Under the pieces are notes generated by a model. The model saw nothing but the letters and a program-made list of their open reading frames with translations. It ran no database searches and was not told where the DNA came from. A stretch of 64,000 nt of DNA from contig NZ_BEXF01000004.1 in the NCBI RefSeq assembly GCF_002897295.1, positions 124,001-188,000 on the forward strand. Direction: 5' to 3'. The DNA is from Brevibacillus reuszeri (GTDB lineage: Bacteria > Bacillota > Bacilli > Brevibacillales > Brevibacillaceae). The translations under genes and the position numbers were made by a program. This document shows, in pieces, positions 1 through 8,776 of the stretch; within the stretch, counting starts at the first letter, position 1; each line of letters begins with the position of its first letter.

Positions 1-782
1 TCACACTGGCAGCACGACTCGATGAAAGCGATCTGGAGAGGGACTTTGCAGATGAGATACAGGAGGAAGTGAAGGTATGGTGGGAGCGGTCATCCCAATC
101 TGTTCGTACGAGGGCCCGCAGGCGTTTGGGGGCGTTGACGATTCAAGAAGCGCCAGAAGCAGCTCATGATCCAGAGGCAGTGCTCACCGCATTGCTCGGT
201 GGAATTGCCGAAGAGGGACTGAACATACTGCCTTGGAATCGTCATGCGCGGTCATTCCAGGAACGACTGCTTTTCATGCACATGCTTGATGCAAATTGGC
301 CAGATGTATCAGAACAGGCATTGATTGGCTCGCTTGCAGACTGGCTGGGGCCGCATCTGTATGGTTGTAAAAAGCTGGCGGAGCTGCAGCACTTGTCTTT
401 GTCGTCGATTCTCGAAGAAATGCTTAGCTGGGAGCAGCGACGGGAGCTGGACGTGAGCGCACCTACACATATCGTCGTACCGAGCGGCTCGCGTGTACCT
501 GTCGATTACAGCAATCCCGAAGCGCCCGTTCTTTCCGTCCGATTGCAGGAGCTGTTCGGCTGGCAGGATACGCCAAGGGTAGGACGAGGGCGGGTGCCAC
601 TGACCCTTCATTTATTGTCACCGGCCCATCGCCCCGTGCAGGTGACACAAGATTTGCAGAGCTTTTGGAAAAACACATACTTTGAGGTAAAGAAAGACTT
701 GAAGGGACGATATCCGAAGCATTATTGGCCGGAAGATCCCCTGCAGGCTATGCCTACGAACAGGACTCGCCCCCGCACATAG
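1..782 (+). CDS. hrpB: ATP-dependent helicase HrpB, C-terminal part (5' end outside window)
   Basis: The frame is open from the window edge (first full codon at base 3) to a TAG stop at 780-782, so only about 259 C-terminal residues are seen. The last 60 residues carry the hallmark HrpB tail: a PLTLHLLSPA segment, then RPVQVTQDL, FW, a GRYPKH motif and a PT-R-RPR end. The helicase core with Walker motifs lies upstream of the window. HrpB is a DExH-box RNA-helicase-like protein of uncertain cellular role. It converges on the minus-strand gene at 989-1654, and a terminator-like hairpin lies between them. Family assignment is confident from the C-terminal signature; completeness cannot be judged. 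Confidence 0.9.
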   Translation, partial: TLAARLDESDLERDFADEIQEEVKVWWERSSQSVRTRARRRLGALTIQEAPEAAHDPEAVLTALLGGIAEEGLNILPWNRHARSFQERLLFMHMLDANWPDVSEQALIGSLADWLGPHLYGCKKLAELQHLSLSSILEEMLSWEQRRELDVSAPTHIVVPSGSRVPVDYSNPEAPVLSVRLQELFGWQDTPRVGRGRVPLTLHLLSPAHRPVQVTQDLQSFWKNTYFEVKKDLKGRYPKHYWPEDPLQAMPTNRTRPRT

Positions 783-905
783 ACCCAAATCAAGTCTGCT
801 TTGGCTTGTACCATCTACCCTCAGCCTGGGTGAACGTTCCCATTTTGCTAGTTCAATGTTCGTGAGTAAGCTATTTTTTGAAACCTATACGGAAACTATC
901 ACGTC

Positions 906-983
906 TGGAGGGTACTGTTTTATTCACGTACTACCCCTCCATTGCATCTAGGTTGCTCAAACAAGTGGGCAACCCTTTTTTTG
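906..983 (+). terminator. Tandem stem-loops ending in a T-run, downstream of hrpB
   Basis: Two hairpins fill this convergent gap. The first pairs GGAGGGTA (about 906-913) with TACCCCTCC (about 932-940), with one bulged base. The second pairs GGTTGC (951-956) with GCAACC (969-974) and runs straight into seven or more T. The T-run is on the plus strand, so this most likely ends hrpB transcription. Bases 783-905 otherwise show nothing I can name. Confidence 0.6.
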
Positions 984-988
984 TGCAG

Positions 989-1654
989 CTACTTTTTGCC
1001 GGGAGGCTTGACACCCCAACGATCCCGGTAAATCAACTCCTGCAAAGCTTCTCGTTCCCTCCATTTATGCAGCTCCAGTAGCGGTCGATCCGGGTAGTGG
1101 TCCGTATAGCCAATAGACAACAGTGCGACTGGATCAATATGTGGCGGAATATCCAAAATACGGCGAACATCCGCTTTTTTATAAAAGCTGACCCAGCCCA
1201 TCGCCAAGTCCTCTGCGTAAGCAGCGAGCCACATGTTTTGAATCGCACAGCTGACAGACATGATATCGGTCTCCGGGATGGAGTTGCGTCCCAGAACATG
1301 GTCACCGCCGCGAGTTGGATCACAGGTGACGCAGATCGTGACGGGAGCTTCCTTGATCCCCTGAATTTTCAAATCGAGAAAGGTCGATTCTCTTCCTGTT
1401 CCTTCATAATGAATAGCCAGTGCACGGCGCTCTTTATCCGCACAATCCGCCAGCTCCTGCTTCAGCGCATCGTCTTGGACGAGAATAAAATTCCATGGCT
1501 GCATAAACCCGACAGAAGGTGCGTGATGGGCGGCAGCGAGAATCATTGCTAATTTTTCGGGTGGGACCGGCTCTTTGCGAAACGTGCGTATATCTCTGCG
1601 ATTGCTTATGGCCTTGTACAGCCCGTTTTTTTCTTCCTCGGTCAAGCGATTCAT
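989..1654 (-). CDS. bluB: BluB-like 5,6-dimethylbenzimidazole synthase / nitroreductase-family flavoprotein
   Basis: The 221-residue product has the BluB pattern: an N-terminal RRDIRTFR segment, the APSVGFMQPWNF stretch, a CVTCDPTRGG segment and the IQNMWLAA helix. BluB uses O2 to break down reduced FMN and form 5,6-dimethylbenzimidazole, the lower ligand of cobalamin. The start ATG (1652-1654) follows an AGGAGG ribosome site at good spacing. It stands alone, convergent with hrpB and divergent from the response regulator, with no cobalamin gene near it. The nitroreductase superfamily is certain. The BluB assignment is strong, though a related flavin reductase remains possible. Confidence 0.82.
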   Translation of the reverse strand: MNRLTEEEKNGLYKAISNRRDIRTFRKEPVPPEKLAMILAAAHHAPSVGFMQPWNFILVQDDALKQELADCADKERRALAIHYEGTGRESTFLDLKIQGIKEAPVTICVTCDPTRGGDHVLGRNSIPETDIMSVSCAIQNMWLAAYAEDLAMGWVSFYKKADVRRILDIPPHIDPVALLSIGYTDHYPDRPLLELHKWREREALQELIYRDRWGVKPPGKK

Positions 1655-1748
1655 CTTTGAAACCTCCTGATCTTCTACGTAGACTCTTTTTCATTTTAAT
1701 AGGAAAGATAGAGTCATTCCAGACTTCCGCTTGACATATTCCTGATTT

Positions 1749-1764
1749 ACTCTTAGGTAAGAGT
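1749..1764. promoter_or_regulatory. Palindrome and -35-like element upstream of the two-component operon
   Basis: A perfect 7-bp inverted repeat, ACTCTTA-GG-TAAGAGT, lies 30 bp before the response regulator start. A TTGACA hexamer sits at 1731-1736, so the palindrome falls where the -10 region would be. This is a plausible autoregulatory operator overlapping the promoter. No good -10 hexamer is obvious, so the promoter call is tentative. Confidence 0.4.
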
Positions 1765-1794
1765 CTGTCCTAGCGAAAGAGGAGGGAACCGGGA

Positions 1795-2478
1795 ATGAAA
1801 AACATCCTGATTGTGGAAGACGAGTTACCCATCTCCCGTGTATTGAAAGCGTATTTGGAGAAGCATCAGTTTCAAGTGGAACAAGCATTTACCGGAGATG
1901 AGGCAGAGCGTAAATTTGACTCGGTCAACCCGGCTCTCGTCCTGTTAGACGTAATGCTGCCTGGGCGGAGTGGATGGAGCATTTTAGAATACATACGAGC
2001 GAAAAGCTCTTGCCCCGTTATCATGCTGACCGCACTTGGTCAGATTGAAAATAAGCTGGCTGGTCTCGGCCAGGGAGCAGATGATTACATAACCAAGCCT
2101 TTTATAGCTGACGAGGTGGTGGCACGTGTTCAGGCCGTGCTGCGCCGATCTACACAAATTATCGAGGGTGATCGGATAAAGCAGTTTGGCAGCCTCAAGA
2201 TCGATTTCAAAGCGTATTCGGTCACCCTGCACGGAGTCGAGCTCACGTTTACTCCAAAAGACCTCTCACTGTTTCTGTTTCTTGCTCAGTATAAGAATCA
2301 GACCTTTACCCGTGAGCAGCTTATTGAGCAAGTATGGGGCCTGGATTATGAGGGGAGTGATCGAGCCGTGGACCTGTCAATCAAACGCATCAGAAGATCG
2401 TTGGAAAACTGGCCCGTTACCGAAGGCGAAATAAAAACCTTTAGAGGTTTGGGATACAAGTTGTGTGTGTATGAGTAA
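1795..2478 (+). CDS. OmpR/PhoB-family response regulator
   Basis: The 227-residue protein has an N-terminal receiver domain (about 1-115) with acidic pocket residues E8/D9, phospho-acceptor Asp52 (LLDVMLPG), switch Thr79 and conserved Lys101 (ITKPF). A C-terminal winged-helix DNA-binding domain (about 128-225) carries the FTREQLIEQVWG and VDLSIKRIRR segments. ATG at 1795 follows a GAGGGAACCGGG ribosome site. Its stop overlaps the kinase start by 14 bp, so the two are translationally coupled. It is predicted to control the downstream efflux operon; the stimulus is unknown. Confidence 0.95.
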   Translation: MKNILIVEDELPISRVLKAYLEKHQFQVEQAFTGDEAERKFDSVNPALVLLDVMLPGRSGWSILEYIRAKSSCPVIMLTALGQIENKLAGLGQGADDYITKPFIADEVVARVQAVLRRSTQIIEGDRIKQFGSLKIDFKAYSVTLHGVELTFTPKDLSLFLFLAQYKNQTFTREQLIEQVWGLDYEGSDRAVDLSIKRIRRSLENWPVTEGEIKTFRGLGYKLCVYE

Positions 2479-3877
2479 ACAAGGACGCACCTCGCTTTTT
2501 CGGTATTGGACAACGCGCTACGTCATTACGCTTTGTATCGGTTTGCTCGTCATCGGAGTTCTTTCCAGTTTGTGGATTACCTACAGTGAAACCCAGAAGC
2601 GGCTGGATATTATGCGCTTGATGGCAGCAGAGATTTCCGATCGAGTCGTTGACGCAGATGGAAAGCTGAAGACAGACCCGTTCTTGTTTCGTATTCTGGA
2701 CAGGCGCCAGGAATCACTGCGGCTGAATATCAAGCCTTTCTTTCTCATTCTCAATGAGGAGAAACGCCCCCTCTTCAATGCTCCCGGTCCGTTTTCAGGA
2801 GAGCTGACGAGAATGGCCGAGCAAGTGGTAGAGGCAAATGACAATACGACACAGGTCAAGCTCGAGCGTGGGGATGAACTGCTCTATGTGAAAAGAAGCA
2901 TACAGGTCAACCAGAAGCATGTCGGTTGGGTGGTCCTGTTTACGCATAAAAAGGACATAACGAGAAGCAGTACAGAATTCGAGCTGCTGTTTATTATGCT
3001 GGGTGGCCTCGGACTGCTCGGATGGCTGGTGATTTATTTGCTGACCAAAAAGCTGGCACAGCCGATCAAGGATGTAGCGGACGCAGCCAAGCAAATTGTC
3101 ATGGGCAATTATGAGATTCATCTCGATAAAAACAGTCGGGAAGATGAAATTTATGAGCTGGTCCACTCTTTTAAGGAAATGGCTGATCGATTGAAGCAGC
3201 TGGAGTTGATGCGCACGGAGCTGCTTGCAGGCGTGACGCATGAGCTGAAGACACCGGTCACCTCGATTAGTGGCCTCGTCCAGGCAGTTAAGGACGACAT
3301 TGTTACTGGCGATGAAGCGAAAGAGTTTTTGGATATTTGTACAAAAGAGACGACCCGCCTGCAAAAAATGGTAGAGGATTTGCTCGATTTCAATACGTTC
3401 GCCGTAGGAGATATTCGCATCCAGCGGGAGAGTCAAAATCTGAATGATTTGGTTCAGGAAATTACGCATCAATGGCGGATCGGACAGGAAGAGGAGCGGC
3501 TGGAGCTTTGCGTCAATAAGCCGCCAAATGAGATTACGATCACTACGGACCCGCTGCGCATTCAGCAAATCGTCTACAACCTGTTAAATAATGCGGCCCA
3601 GGCGATACCAGGAGAAGGTAGGATCGAGGTTACTTTGTCCGAGACCCAGCAGGAAATCATGATTGAAGTTAAGGATAATGGCAAGGGAATTCCTGTGGAG
3701 GAGCAGTCCCTTATTTTCGACCGGTTTTACCGTGGTGAGGAGAAAAAACAACTCGTGCGGGGGCTCGGGCTGGGCTTGTCCTTTAGTCGGATGATTGCAC
3801 AGGCGATGGGCGGTAATCTCGTGCTCACAACGAGCTCGCCGCAGGGCAGTGCATTTACTTTGATCTTGCGGAAATAA
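2465..3877 (+). CDS. Sensor histidine kinase
   Basis: The 470-residue membrane kinase has a first membrane segment at about 18-40, an extracytoplasmic sensor region of about 130 residues, a second membrane segment at about 175-195, a HAMP linker, then HisKA with the phospho-acceptor His in GVTHELKTPVTS. The HATPase_c domain shows its N box (NLLNNAAQAI), G1 box (DNGKGIP) and G2 box (GLGLGLSFS). It starts inside the 3' end of the response regulator gene, so the pair is co-expressed. The ligand is not evident. Neighbouring efflux genes suggest sensing of an envelope-active or antimicrobial compound, which is an inference. Confidence 0.94.
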   Translation: MCMSKQGRTSLFRYWTTRYVITLCIGLLVIGVLSSLWITYSETQKRLDIMRLMAAEISDRVVDADGKLKTDPFLFRILDRRQESLRLNIKPFFLILNEEKRPLFNAPGPFSGELTRMAEQVVEANDNTTQVKLERGDELLYVKRSIQVNQKHVGWVVLFTHKKDITRSSTEFELLFIMLGGLGLLGWLVIYLLTKKLAQPIKDVADAAKQIVMGNYEIHLDKNSREDEIYELVHSFKEMADRLKQLELMRTELLAGVTHELKTPVTSISGLVQAVKDDIVTGDEAKEFLDICTKETTRLQKMVEDLLDFNTFAVGDIRIQRESQNLNDLVQEITHQWRIGQEEERLELCVNKPPNEITITTDPLRIQQIVYNLLNNAAQAIPGEGRIEVTLSETQQEIMIEVKDNGKGIPVEEQSLIFDRFYRGEEKKQLVRGLGLGLSFSRMIAQAMGGNLVLTTSSPQGSAFTLILRK

Positions 3878-3895
3878 TGATTGTGGATTGGCAAG

Positions 3896-3932
3896 CGACC
3901 TTGCGATTGGGCAAGGTCGTTTTTTCTTTTTT
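3896..3932 (+). terminator. Rho-independent terminator after the histidine kinase
   Basis: A perfect 9-bp stem CGACCTTGC (3896-3904) / GCAAGGTCG (3911-3919) with loop GATTGG is followed by a long T-rich tract. It separates the two-component genes from the efflux operon, which should therefore have its own promoter in 3933-4030. Confidence 0.85.
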
Positions 3933-4030
3933 ATACGGGACAATCTGACTTTTCCCTGACGTATTCGTTCCGTATATTGATCCCATCAGTTGCGGGCACG
4001 TACAACCGCAGAGGGTAGGAGGGTCTTTTT

Positions 4031-5659
4031 GTGGCGGAAACAGAAAAGAAGCAATCATTTCTTTCAAAATCAAAAAGCAAAAAAAAGAAAATCATTTTGG
4101 CATGCCTGGCTGTTGTTCTGGTTGGCGGGGGTGGCGTGTTTGGATATAAGACCTTGATGACCCCGCAAAGCGCACAGGCTGCTTTTCTGACGGAAACGGT
4201 AAAACGGGGAGACATCTCGGAAACAGTGCTGGCGTCGGGTACTGTTCAAGCGTCCAAGCGAACCTCCCTTTCCTTTTCTGACGCAGAAGACGCCAAGGAT
4301 GCGATCTCATCCATTGAGGTGAAAATAGGCGATCATGTAAAAGCAGGTCAGGTACTGGCTATGATGGATGACTCGGTAGCCAAAATCCAGGTAACAAATG
4401 CAGAGGCGAACCTGCTCTCCGCACAGGCCAAGCTGGAGGATGCCCAAAAGCGCAAATCGGCTGCGGAAATCAGCACCCTGCAAGCAAACGTTAATCAGGC
4501 GAAAGCCGAGCTGGACGTGGCAAAACAGAGCATTGATACCCAAAAAGCAGCCAATGACGAAGCGAAGGCGAAAGCGAATTTGGAAACCGCGCAAAAAACC
4601 TTCGCCTCACAAAAGGCGTTGTTTGAGGCAGGAGCGATTTCCAAAACTGAATATGACAGTGCACAAAACGCGCTCGATCAGGCACAGAGGGACTATAATA
4701 CCGCGGTGCTAACGGCTGGTCAGACAAAAGGTCAGTCGTCGGCAAAAGTAGAGCAAGCCCAGGCAGCATACCAAACTGCGCTGGAGGCATTAAGCGATGC
4801 GAACGAAGGTCCAGAAGCTGCTACGGTTCTCGCTGCCAAAGCTGCCGTGGAACAGGCAAAAGCACAGCTTCAGCAAGCGCAAAAAGCGTTGAAAGCCGTG
4901 ACGCTGAAAGCACCGATGGATGGTGTGATTGTGCAGCTGAATGGAAATGTGGGAGAAATTCCTGCGAATGACTTCATCATCATGGACAACTCAAATTCCG
5001 GTGACCTGGAAGTATTGGCGGAAATCAGCCAAAGCGATATCGGTAAAGTAAAGGAAGGCTTGGATGTTTCGTTCACGACAAGCTCCTATACCGATCAGAA
5101 CTTCAGCGGGAAGGTGAAGCTCGTCTACCCAGAGGCGAAAACAACTTCCGGTGTTACGACGTATGACGTGCTGCTTTCTGTAGCAAACAAGGACAGTATG
5201 CTAAAAATTGGGATGACGATGAACGTTACGATAGAGATTGGCACACACCAAAATGTACTGCTTGTTCCTGCTCAAGCCCTGCAAACGCGTAATGGCCAAG
5301 ATGGGGTTTATTTGCTGGCGGGCAATACTGATGGTGCAGCACAGGCAACAGAGCCGGCAGCAAGCGATGCGCAGCAGCAGCGCGGGAAAAATCGGGAAGG
5401 AGCAAGAGCAGGAGCGAGTGAAGGCAGAGCAAACTTGCCGTATCGTTTCCAACCGGTCAAGATTGGTTACTTCGCTTCTGACAAGGTAGAAATCACCGAA
5501 GGTTTACAAGAAGGTGATCGTATTGCCATCCTCATGAATACAGCGACGTCTAGCTCAAACCAAAACTCTGGCCGCACGGGTGGTATGCCAGGTATGGGCG
5601 GTTTTGGAGGCGGTGGAGGCTTCGGTGGCGGAGGCGTCGTCCAAATGAGAGGACGATGA
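4031..5659 (+). CDS. Efflux membrane-fusion (adaptor) protein, YknX/MacA/HlyD-like
   Basis: The 542-residue protein starts with GTG at 4031, has a lysine-rich cytoplasmic head and a single membrane segment at about 23-42. A barrel-sandwich hybrid (lipoyl-like) domain follows, then a long Ala/Gln/Lys-rich coiled-coil hairpin (about 110-290) and beta-barrel domains. The tail is unusual, with a Gln/Ala/Arg-rich insert near 440-465 and a glycine-rich C-terminus of repeated GGFGGGG units. It forms an operon with the ATPase and permease that follow (4-bp gap), as in B. subtilis YknXYZ. The likely role is adaptor of a MacB-type ABC exporter for peptides, toxins or drugs. Confidence 0.88.
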   Translation: MAETEKKQSFLSKSKSKKKKIILACLAVVLVGGGGVFGYKTLMTPQSAQAAFLTETVKRGDISETVLASGTVQASKRTSLSFSDAEDAKDAISSIEVKIGDHVKAGQVLAMMDDSVAKIQVTNAEANLLSAQAKLEDAQKRKSAAEISTLQANVNQAKAELDVAKQSIDTQKAANDEAKAKANLETAQKTFASQKALFEAGAISKTEYDSAQNALDQAQRDYNTAVLTAGQTKGQSSAKVEQAQAAYQTALEALSDANEGPEAATVLAAKAAVEQAKAQLQQAQKALKAVTLKAPMDGVIVQLNGNVGEIPANDFIIMDNSNSGDLEVLAEISQSDIGKVKEGLDVSFTTSSYTDQNFSGKVKLVYPEAKTTSGVTTYDVLLSVANKDSMLKIGMTMNVTIEIGTHQNVLLVPAQALQTRNGQDGVYLLAGNTDGAAQATEPAASDAQQQRGKNREGARAGASEGRANLPYRFQPVKIGYFASDKVEITEGLQEGDRIAILMNTATSSSNQNSGRTGGMPGMGGFGGGGGFGGGGVVQMRGR

Positions 5660-5663
5660 TGAG

Positions 5664-6386
5664 ATGAAACCCGTTATTCAAATCGAATCGTTGAAAAAAC
5701 AGTATCAGATCGGTGATCAGGAAATCCAGGCGCTGCGCGGAGTAAGCCTCACGATCGAGGAAGGGGACTTCGTTGCGATCATGGGTCCCTCGGGCTCTGG
5801 CAAATCGTCGATGATGAATGTGATTGGCTGCCTGGATAAGCCTACCTCTGGTGAGTTTTACTTAGATGGCTTTCCTGTATCAGAAGCACATGATGATGAG
5901 CTGGCGGAAATCCGCAATCAAAAAATCGGATTCGTGTTTCAAAATTTCAATTTGCTCCCGCGAACGACAGCGGTTGAAAATGTTGAGCTTCCCTTGCTTT
6001 ATGGTGGCGTCTCGGCAAAGGAGCGTAGACAGCGGGCGGTCCAGGCACTTATCAGTGTCGGTCTGGCCGAGCGGTTGAACAATAAACCGAACGAGCTGTC
6101 GGGGGGGCAGCAGCAGCGTGTTTCCATTGCACGCGCTCTGGTGAATGATCCGGTCATTCTACTTGCGGATGAGCCGACAGGAGCCTTGGACACTAAAACG
6201 AGCGAAGAGATCATGGGGATTTTCCAGCAGCTAAACGATGCAGGAAAAACCGTCATTCTGGTTACGCATGAGCCGGATATCGCGGAATACGCCAAACGGA
6301 TCGTCCGTTTTCGTGATGGTCAGATTATCGCGAATGAACTGGTGGCAGAGCGTAGAAGAGTGTTGTCAGAGGAAGTGAGACGATGA
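5664..6386 (+). CDS. ABC transporter ATP-binding protein, YknY/MacB/LolD type
   Basis: The 240-residue ATPase has Walker [10 protein letters not shown] (41-49), a Q-loop ([11 protein letters not shown]), signature LSGGQQQR, Walker B ([12 protein letters not shown]) and the switch His (LVTHEPD). It belongs to the class that pairs with FtsX/MacB-type permeases, which use a mechanotransmission mechanism rather than classical import. It sits 4 bp after the adaptor gene, and its stop overlaps the permease start by 4 bp (ATGA). The substrate is not determined. Confidence 0.94.
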   Translation: MKPVIQIESLKKQYQIGDQEIQALRGVSLTIEEGDFVAIMGPSGSGKSSMMNVIGCLDKPTSGEFYLDGFPVSEAHDDELAEIRNQKIGFVFQNFNLLPRTTAVENVELPLLYGGVSAKERRQRAVQALISVGLAERLNNKPNELSGGQQQRVSIARALVNDPVILLADEPTGALDTKTSEEIMGIFQQLNDAGKTVILVTHEPDIAEYAKRIVRFRDGQIIANELVAERRRVLSEEVRR

Positions 6387-7600
6387 GCTTTCTGGAATGT
6401 GTACGCATTTCATTTCGAAGTATAAAAGCAAACGGTCTGCGCTCCATACTCACGATGCTGGGAATCATTATCGGGGTCGCAGCGGTTATCGCCATGGTAG
6501 CGATTGGGGAAGGAACGTCCTCTAGCGTTGCTTCCCAGATCAACGGGCTGGGCAGTAACCTCTTGATTGTAGCGCCAGGACAGGCGACGCAAGGACGAGT
6601 GAGCTTGGGAGCTGGCTCCTTGAACACCTTGACGCTGGCGGATGCAGAAGCCATTGCACAAAAGGAGTCGGTAGCTGGTGTCGCCCCTAGCGTGAATGGA
6701 CGTGGTCAGATCGTTTGGGGCAGCAATAACTATTCAAGCTCGCTGGAAGGCACGACGGCTGCCTTTCCTGATGTGCGCAATGTCGAGGTAGCGCAGGGAC
6801 GCTTTTTTACAAACTTTGAGGTAAAGCAGCAGTTTAATGTGGCTGTAGTTGGTACTGAAGTGGTGAACAATCTGTTTGCGAATTCAAGCACGAGCCCGAT
6901 TGGACAAACCGTTCAGATCAACCGAATTCCGTTCACCATTATCGGAGTCCTAAAAAGTCAAGGAAGCTCTGGCATGACAAACAATGACGATCGCATTCTC
7001 ATTCCGATTACAACTGCGATGAGCCGCTTGACTGGTGGGAAAAATGTCGGAACGATTTATGTTTCCGCCACCTCATCTGACCAGATGGACCAAGCCAAGC
7101 TGGATATCGCGTCTACTATCCGCGCGCAGCATAATCTCAGACCAACAGCGGCAGATGATTTTCGGATCACCTCTCAATCAGATATCCTGAGCACGGCGCA
7201 ACAGGTTTCCAGCTCGATGACCGCACTGCTTTCAGGGATCGCTGCGATCTCACTGATAGTAGGTGGAATCGGAGTCATGAACATCATGCTCGTGTCCGTT
7301 ACAGAGCGTACACGGGAGATTGGGATTCGCAAAGCGATCGGGGCAAAACGAAGCGATATTCTTCGGCAGTTTTTGATTGAGGCTGTTACGCTTAGTCTGA
7401 TCGGCGGGGTTGTGGGGATATTATTCGGAGTAGGTGCAGCTCTCGTCATCAGCAAGCTGGGGGGCATGGCTACCTCGATCAGCTTGTCACCGATCATGTA
7501 TGCATTTTTGACGTCATCGCTGGTAGGTGTGATCTTTGGTGTATATCCAGCGCGAAAAGCGGCACAGCTAAAGCCAATTGATGCGCTCCGCTATGAATAA
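6383..7600 (+). CDS. MacB/YknZ-like ABC transporter permease (FtsX family)
   Basis: The 405-residue permease has the MacB layout: a first membrane helix at about 20-42, a large extracytoplasmic (MacB_PCD) region of about 220 residues, then three C-terminal helices in an FtsX domain. The signature segment is [25 protein letters not shown]-like, spanning about residues 297-320. It overlaps the ATPase gene by 4 bp. With the adaptor and ATPase it completes a tripartite-style exporter in the single membrane of a Gram-positive cell. By analogy with YknWXYZ it may protect against a toxic peptide, which is an inference. Confidence 0.93.
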   Translation: MSFLECVRISFRSIKANGLRSILTMLGIIIGVAAVIAMVAIGEGTSSSVASQINGLGSNLLIVAPGQATQGRVSLGAGSLNTLTLADAEAIAQKESVAGVAPSVNGRGQIVWGSNNYSSSLEGTTAAFPDVRNVEVAQGRFFTNFEVKQQFNVAVVGTEVVNNLFANSSTSPIGQTVQINRIPFTIIGVLKSQGSSGMTNNDDRILIPITTAMSRLTGGKNVGTIYVSATSSDQMDQAKLDIASTIRAQHNLRPTAADDFRITSQSDILSTAQQVSSSMTALLSGIAAISLIVGGIGVMNIMLVSVTERTREIGIRKAIGAKRSDILRQFLIEAVTLSLIGGVVGILFGVGAALVISKLGGMATSISLSPIMYAFLTSSLVGVIFGVYPARKAAQLKPIDALRYE

Positions 7601-7659
7601 CGAGGGATGTGTTACTTTTTTCCAATCCGGGCATACTAGCCGGGTGAGGTGTTTGTACT

Positions 7660-7875
7660 ATGGAAAAAAACGTCCAGTTTTCCGTACCGTGGCGAGAAGC
7701 GACACGTATTATCAAAAAGATCAAATCAAGTAAATTGCGGTATTTTGTCAAACAGATGGAAGGGAAAACGAACATTGCTTTCGTTTTTCCACGAGTTAGC
7801 GTCAGTCAATATGTCTATTTGTACATCATCTTTGGACCTAGAGCAGCAGATGTGGTAGGCAATGATAGCAAGTAA
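7660..7875 (+). CDS. Small hypothetical protein, 71 aa
   Basis: I do not recognise this protein. ATG at 7660 lies after a GGGTGAGGTG ribosome-site-like stretch. The product is basic and soluble-looking, with a Lys-rich N-terminal half (REATRIIKKIKSSKLRY) and a hydrophobic, aromatic C-terminal part (YVYLYIIFGPRAADVV). It ends just before a clear terminator, which supports a genuine gene that may be transcribed with the efflux operon. An overlapping frame from 7649 gives a less convincing protein. The coding call is moderate. Confidence 0.55.
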   Translation: MEKNVQFSVPWREATRIIKKIKSSKLRYFVKQMEGKTNIAFVFPRVSVSQYVYLYIIFGPRAADVVGNDSK

Positions 7876-7881
7876 TAAGCG

Positions 7882-7920
7882 CCCTGATTCACCGAGGTGG
7901 GTCAGGGATTTTCGATTTTT
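7882..7920 (+). terminator. Rho-independent terminator
   Basis: CCCTGA (7882-7887) pairs with TCAGGG (7902-7907), with an inner CACC-GA-GGTG helix. A T-rich tract follows. It closes the efflux operon and the 71-aa gene. Confidence 0.8.
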
Positions 7921-8010
7921 TTCCGAATTCTACATATAAATTCCCATAATTTCGCTATAAAACAAAACCTGACACTTTTCGATAAGAGAGTTTCATAGTA
8001 CAATTCCTGT

Positions 8011-8077
8011 ATGAACGAACTTGGGGAAGTTCGGGATGGCGGCACCCAAACTGTGCAGGAGGGCCGCCTCTTTTTTT
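8011..8077 (+). ncRNA. Candidate small RNA: two hairpins ending in a terminator
   Basis: The 303-bp gap between the 71-aa gene and the minus-strand gene at 8179 holds a compact structured locus. It has a perfect hairpin GAACTT-GGGG-AAGTTC (8017-8032), then GGCGGC (8038-8043) pairing with GCCGCC (8063-8068) and running into seven T (8071-8077). A TACAAT -10-like hexamer lies at 7999-8004, but no good -35 is seen. No convincing reading frame spans it. It could be an independent small RNA of about 65 nt or an orphan leader or terminator. The rest of the gap (7921-7998, 8078-8160) is AT-rich with nothing else I can name. Confidence 0.45.
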
Positions 8078-8160
8078 AACGTAAGGAATTTATACGCTCT
8101 ATTCAGTATATGTGAAACCGCGATTTCGCCAAAAAGCAGGGTGACCTGCATCTATAGAAC

Positions 8161-8196
8161 AAAGAAAACCCAGAATAGCTACTCTGGGTTTTCTTT
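8161..8196. terminator. Bidirectional terminator containing a stop codon in its loop
   Basis: A perfect 14-bp inverted repeat AAAGAAAACCCAGA (8161-8174) / TCTGGGTTTTCTTT (8183-8196) has an 8-base spacer. On the minus strand the TAG stop of the 119-aa gene (8179-8181) lies inside the loop, so the last codons form one arm of the terminator. Confidence 0.8.
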
Positions 8197-8538
8197 GTAT
8201 TTGCTTGGGAATGTCTCTTGCATTGGAGCAAAGCTTCCTTTCATCAAAGCATCAATCAGCTGTTCGCCAGAAAGCGAGATCGTGATCGAGTGATCGGGCA
8301 GGTCAGCGAGAAATTGATCCTCTTTATAGCGATACCAGAGACTTCCTGAATGCTCCAGGTGATAGATAAAAATATTTTCCTGATGCCTCCGTCCGAGCTT
8401 GGCGATTTCGCGCAAGGCGTGAAAGATCTCCCCCCAGATTGGCAAATAAGGTTTCTTTTTATAGAGAGTCAGCACGTAAATGAGCTGATTGGTTGCAAGT
8501 GAGATCGATTCAGTAGCTTGCTGAGTCTGAGAAAGCAT
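8179..8538 (-). CDS. Hypothetical protein, 119 aa
   Basis: I do not recognise a named family. The product is soluble with an N-terminal helical part (TQQATESISLATNQLIYVLTL), a central basic stretch (LGRRHQ) and an acidic middle. ATG ends at 8538 and an AGGAGCATGGA-type ribosome site precedes it on the minus strand. It stands alone between the candidate small RNA and the nucleoside hydrolase genes and ends in its own perfect terminator, so the gene is probably real. Confidence 0.7.
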   Translation of the reverse strand: MLSQTQQATESISLATNQLIYVLTLYKKKPYLPIWGEIFHALREIAKLGRRHQENIFIYHLEHSGSLWYRYKEDQFLADLPDHSITISLSGEQLIDALMKGSFAPMQETFPSKYKENPE

Positions 8539-8693
8539 GTTCCATGCTCCTTTGCTCTTTTATGTAGAGGCTTCTACATCAGTCAGGGTGCTTGGGGAAT
8601 CTGACGTATTTTGTCGAATTCACGATTAAGTGTAAAATAGTTGCTGGCAGGAAGCAAGAGAGAATCGCAGTATACGTATAGGTGAATAGTCAT

Positions 8694-8722
8694 TTGACGA
8701 CTACTGCTGATTTGGATAGCAT
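8694..8722 (+). promoter_or_regulatory. Putative sigma-A promoter of the nucleoside hydrolase operon
   Basis: TTGACG (8694-8699) and TAGCAT (8717-8722) are 17 bp apart and lie about 55 bp before the likely TTG start at 8777. The -35 matches 5 of 6 and the -10 matches 4 of 6 consensus positions. Confidence 0.45.
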
Positions 8723-8776
8723 AAAGAACAGCGATTTTTACTAGAAACCTGATTGAAAGAGGGAGAGGTGAGGGAT

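Noticed and set aside
2795-3568. Minus-strand open frame (257 codons) opposite the histidine kinase
   Set aside because: The sense frame has all kinase motifs; the antisense product lacks any recognisable domain.
7649-7858. Frame overlapping the 71-aa small gene
   Set aside because: The 7660 frame gives a more protein-like composition and better start context.
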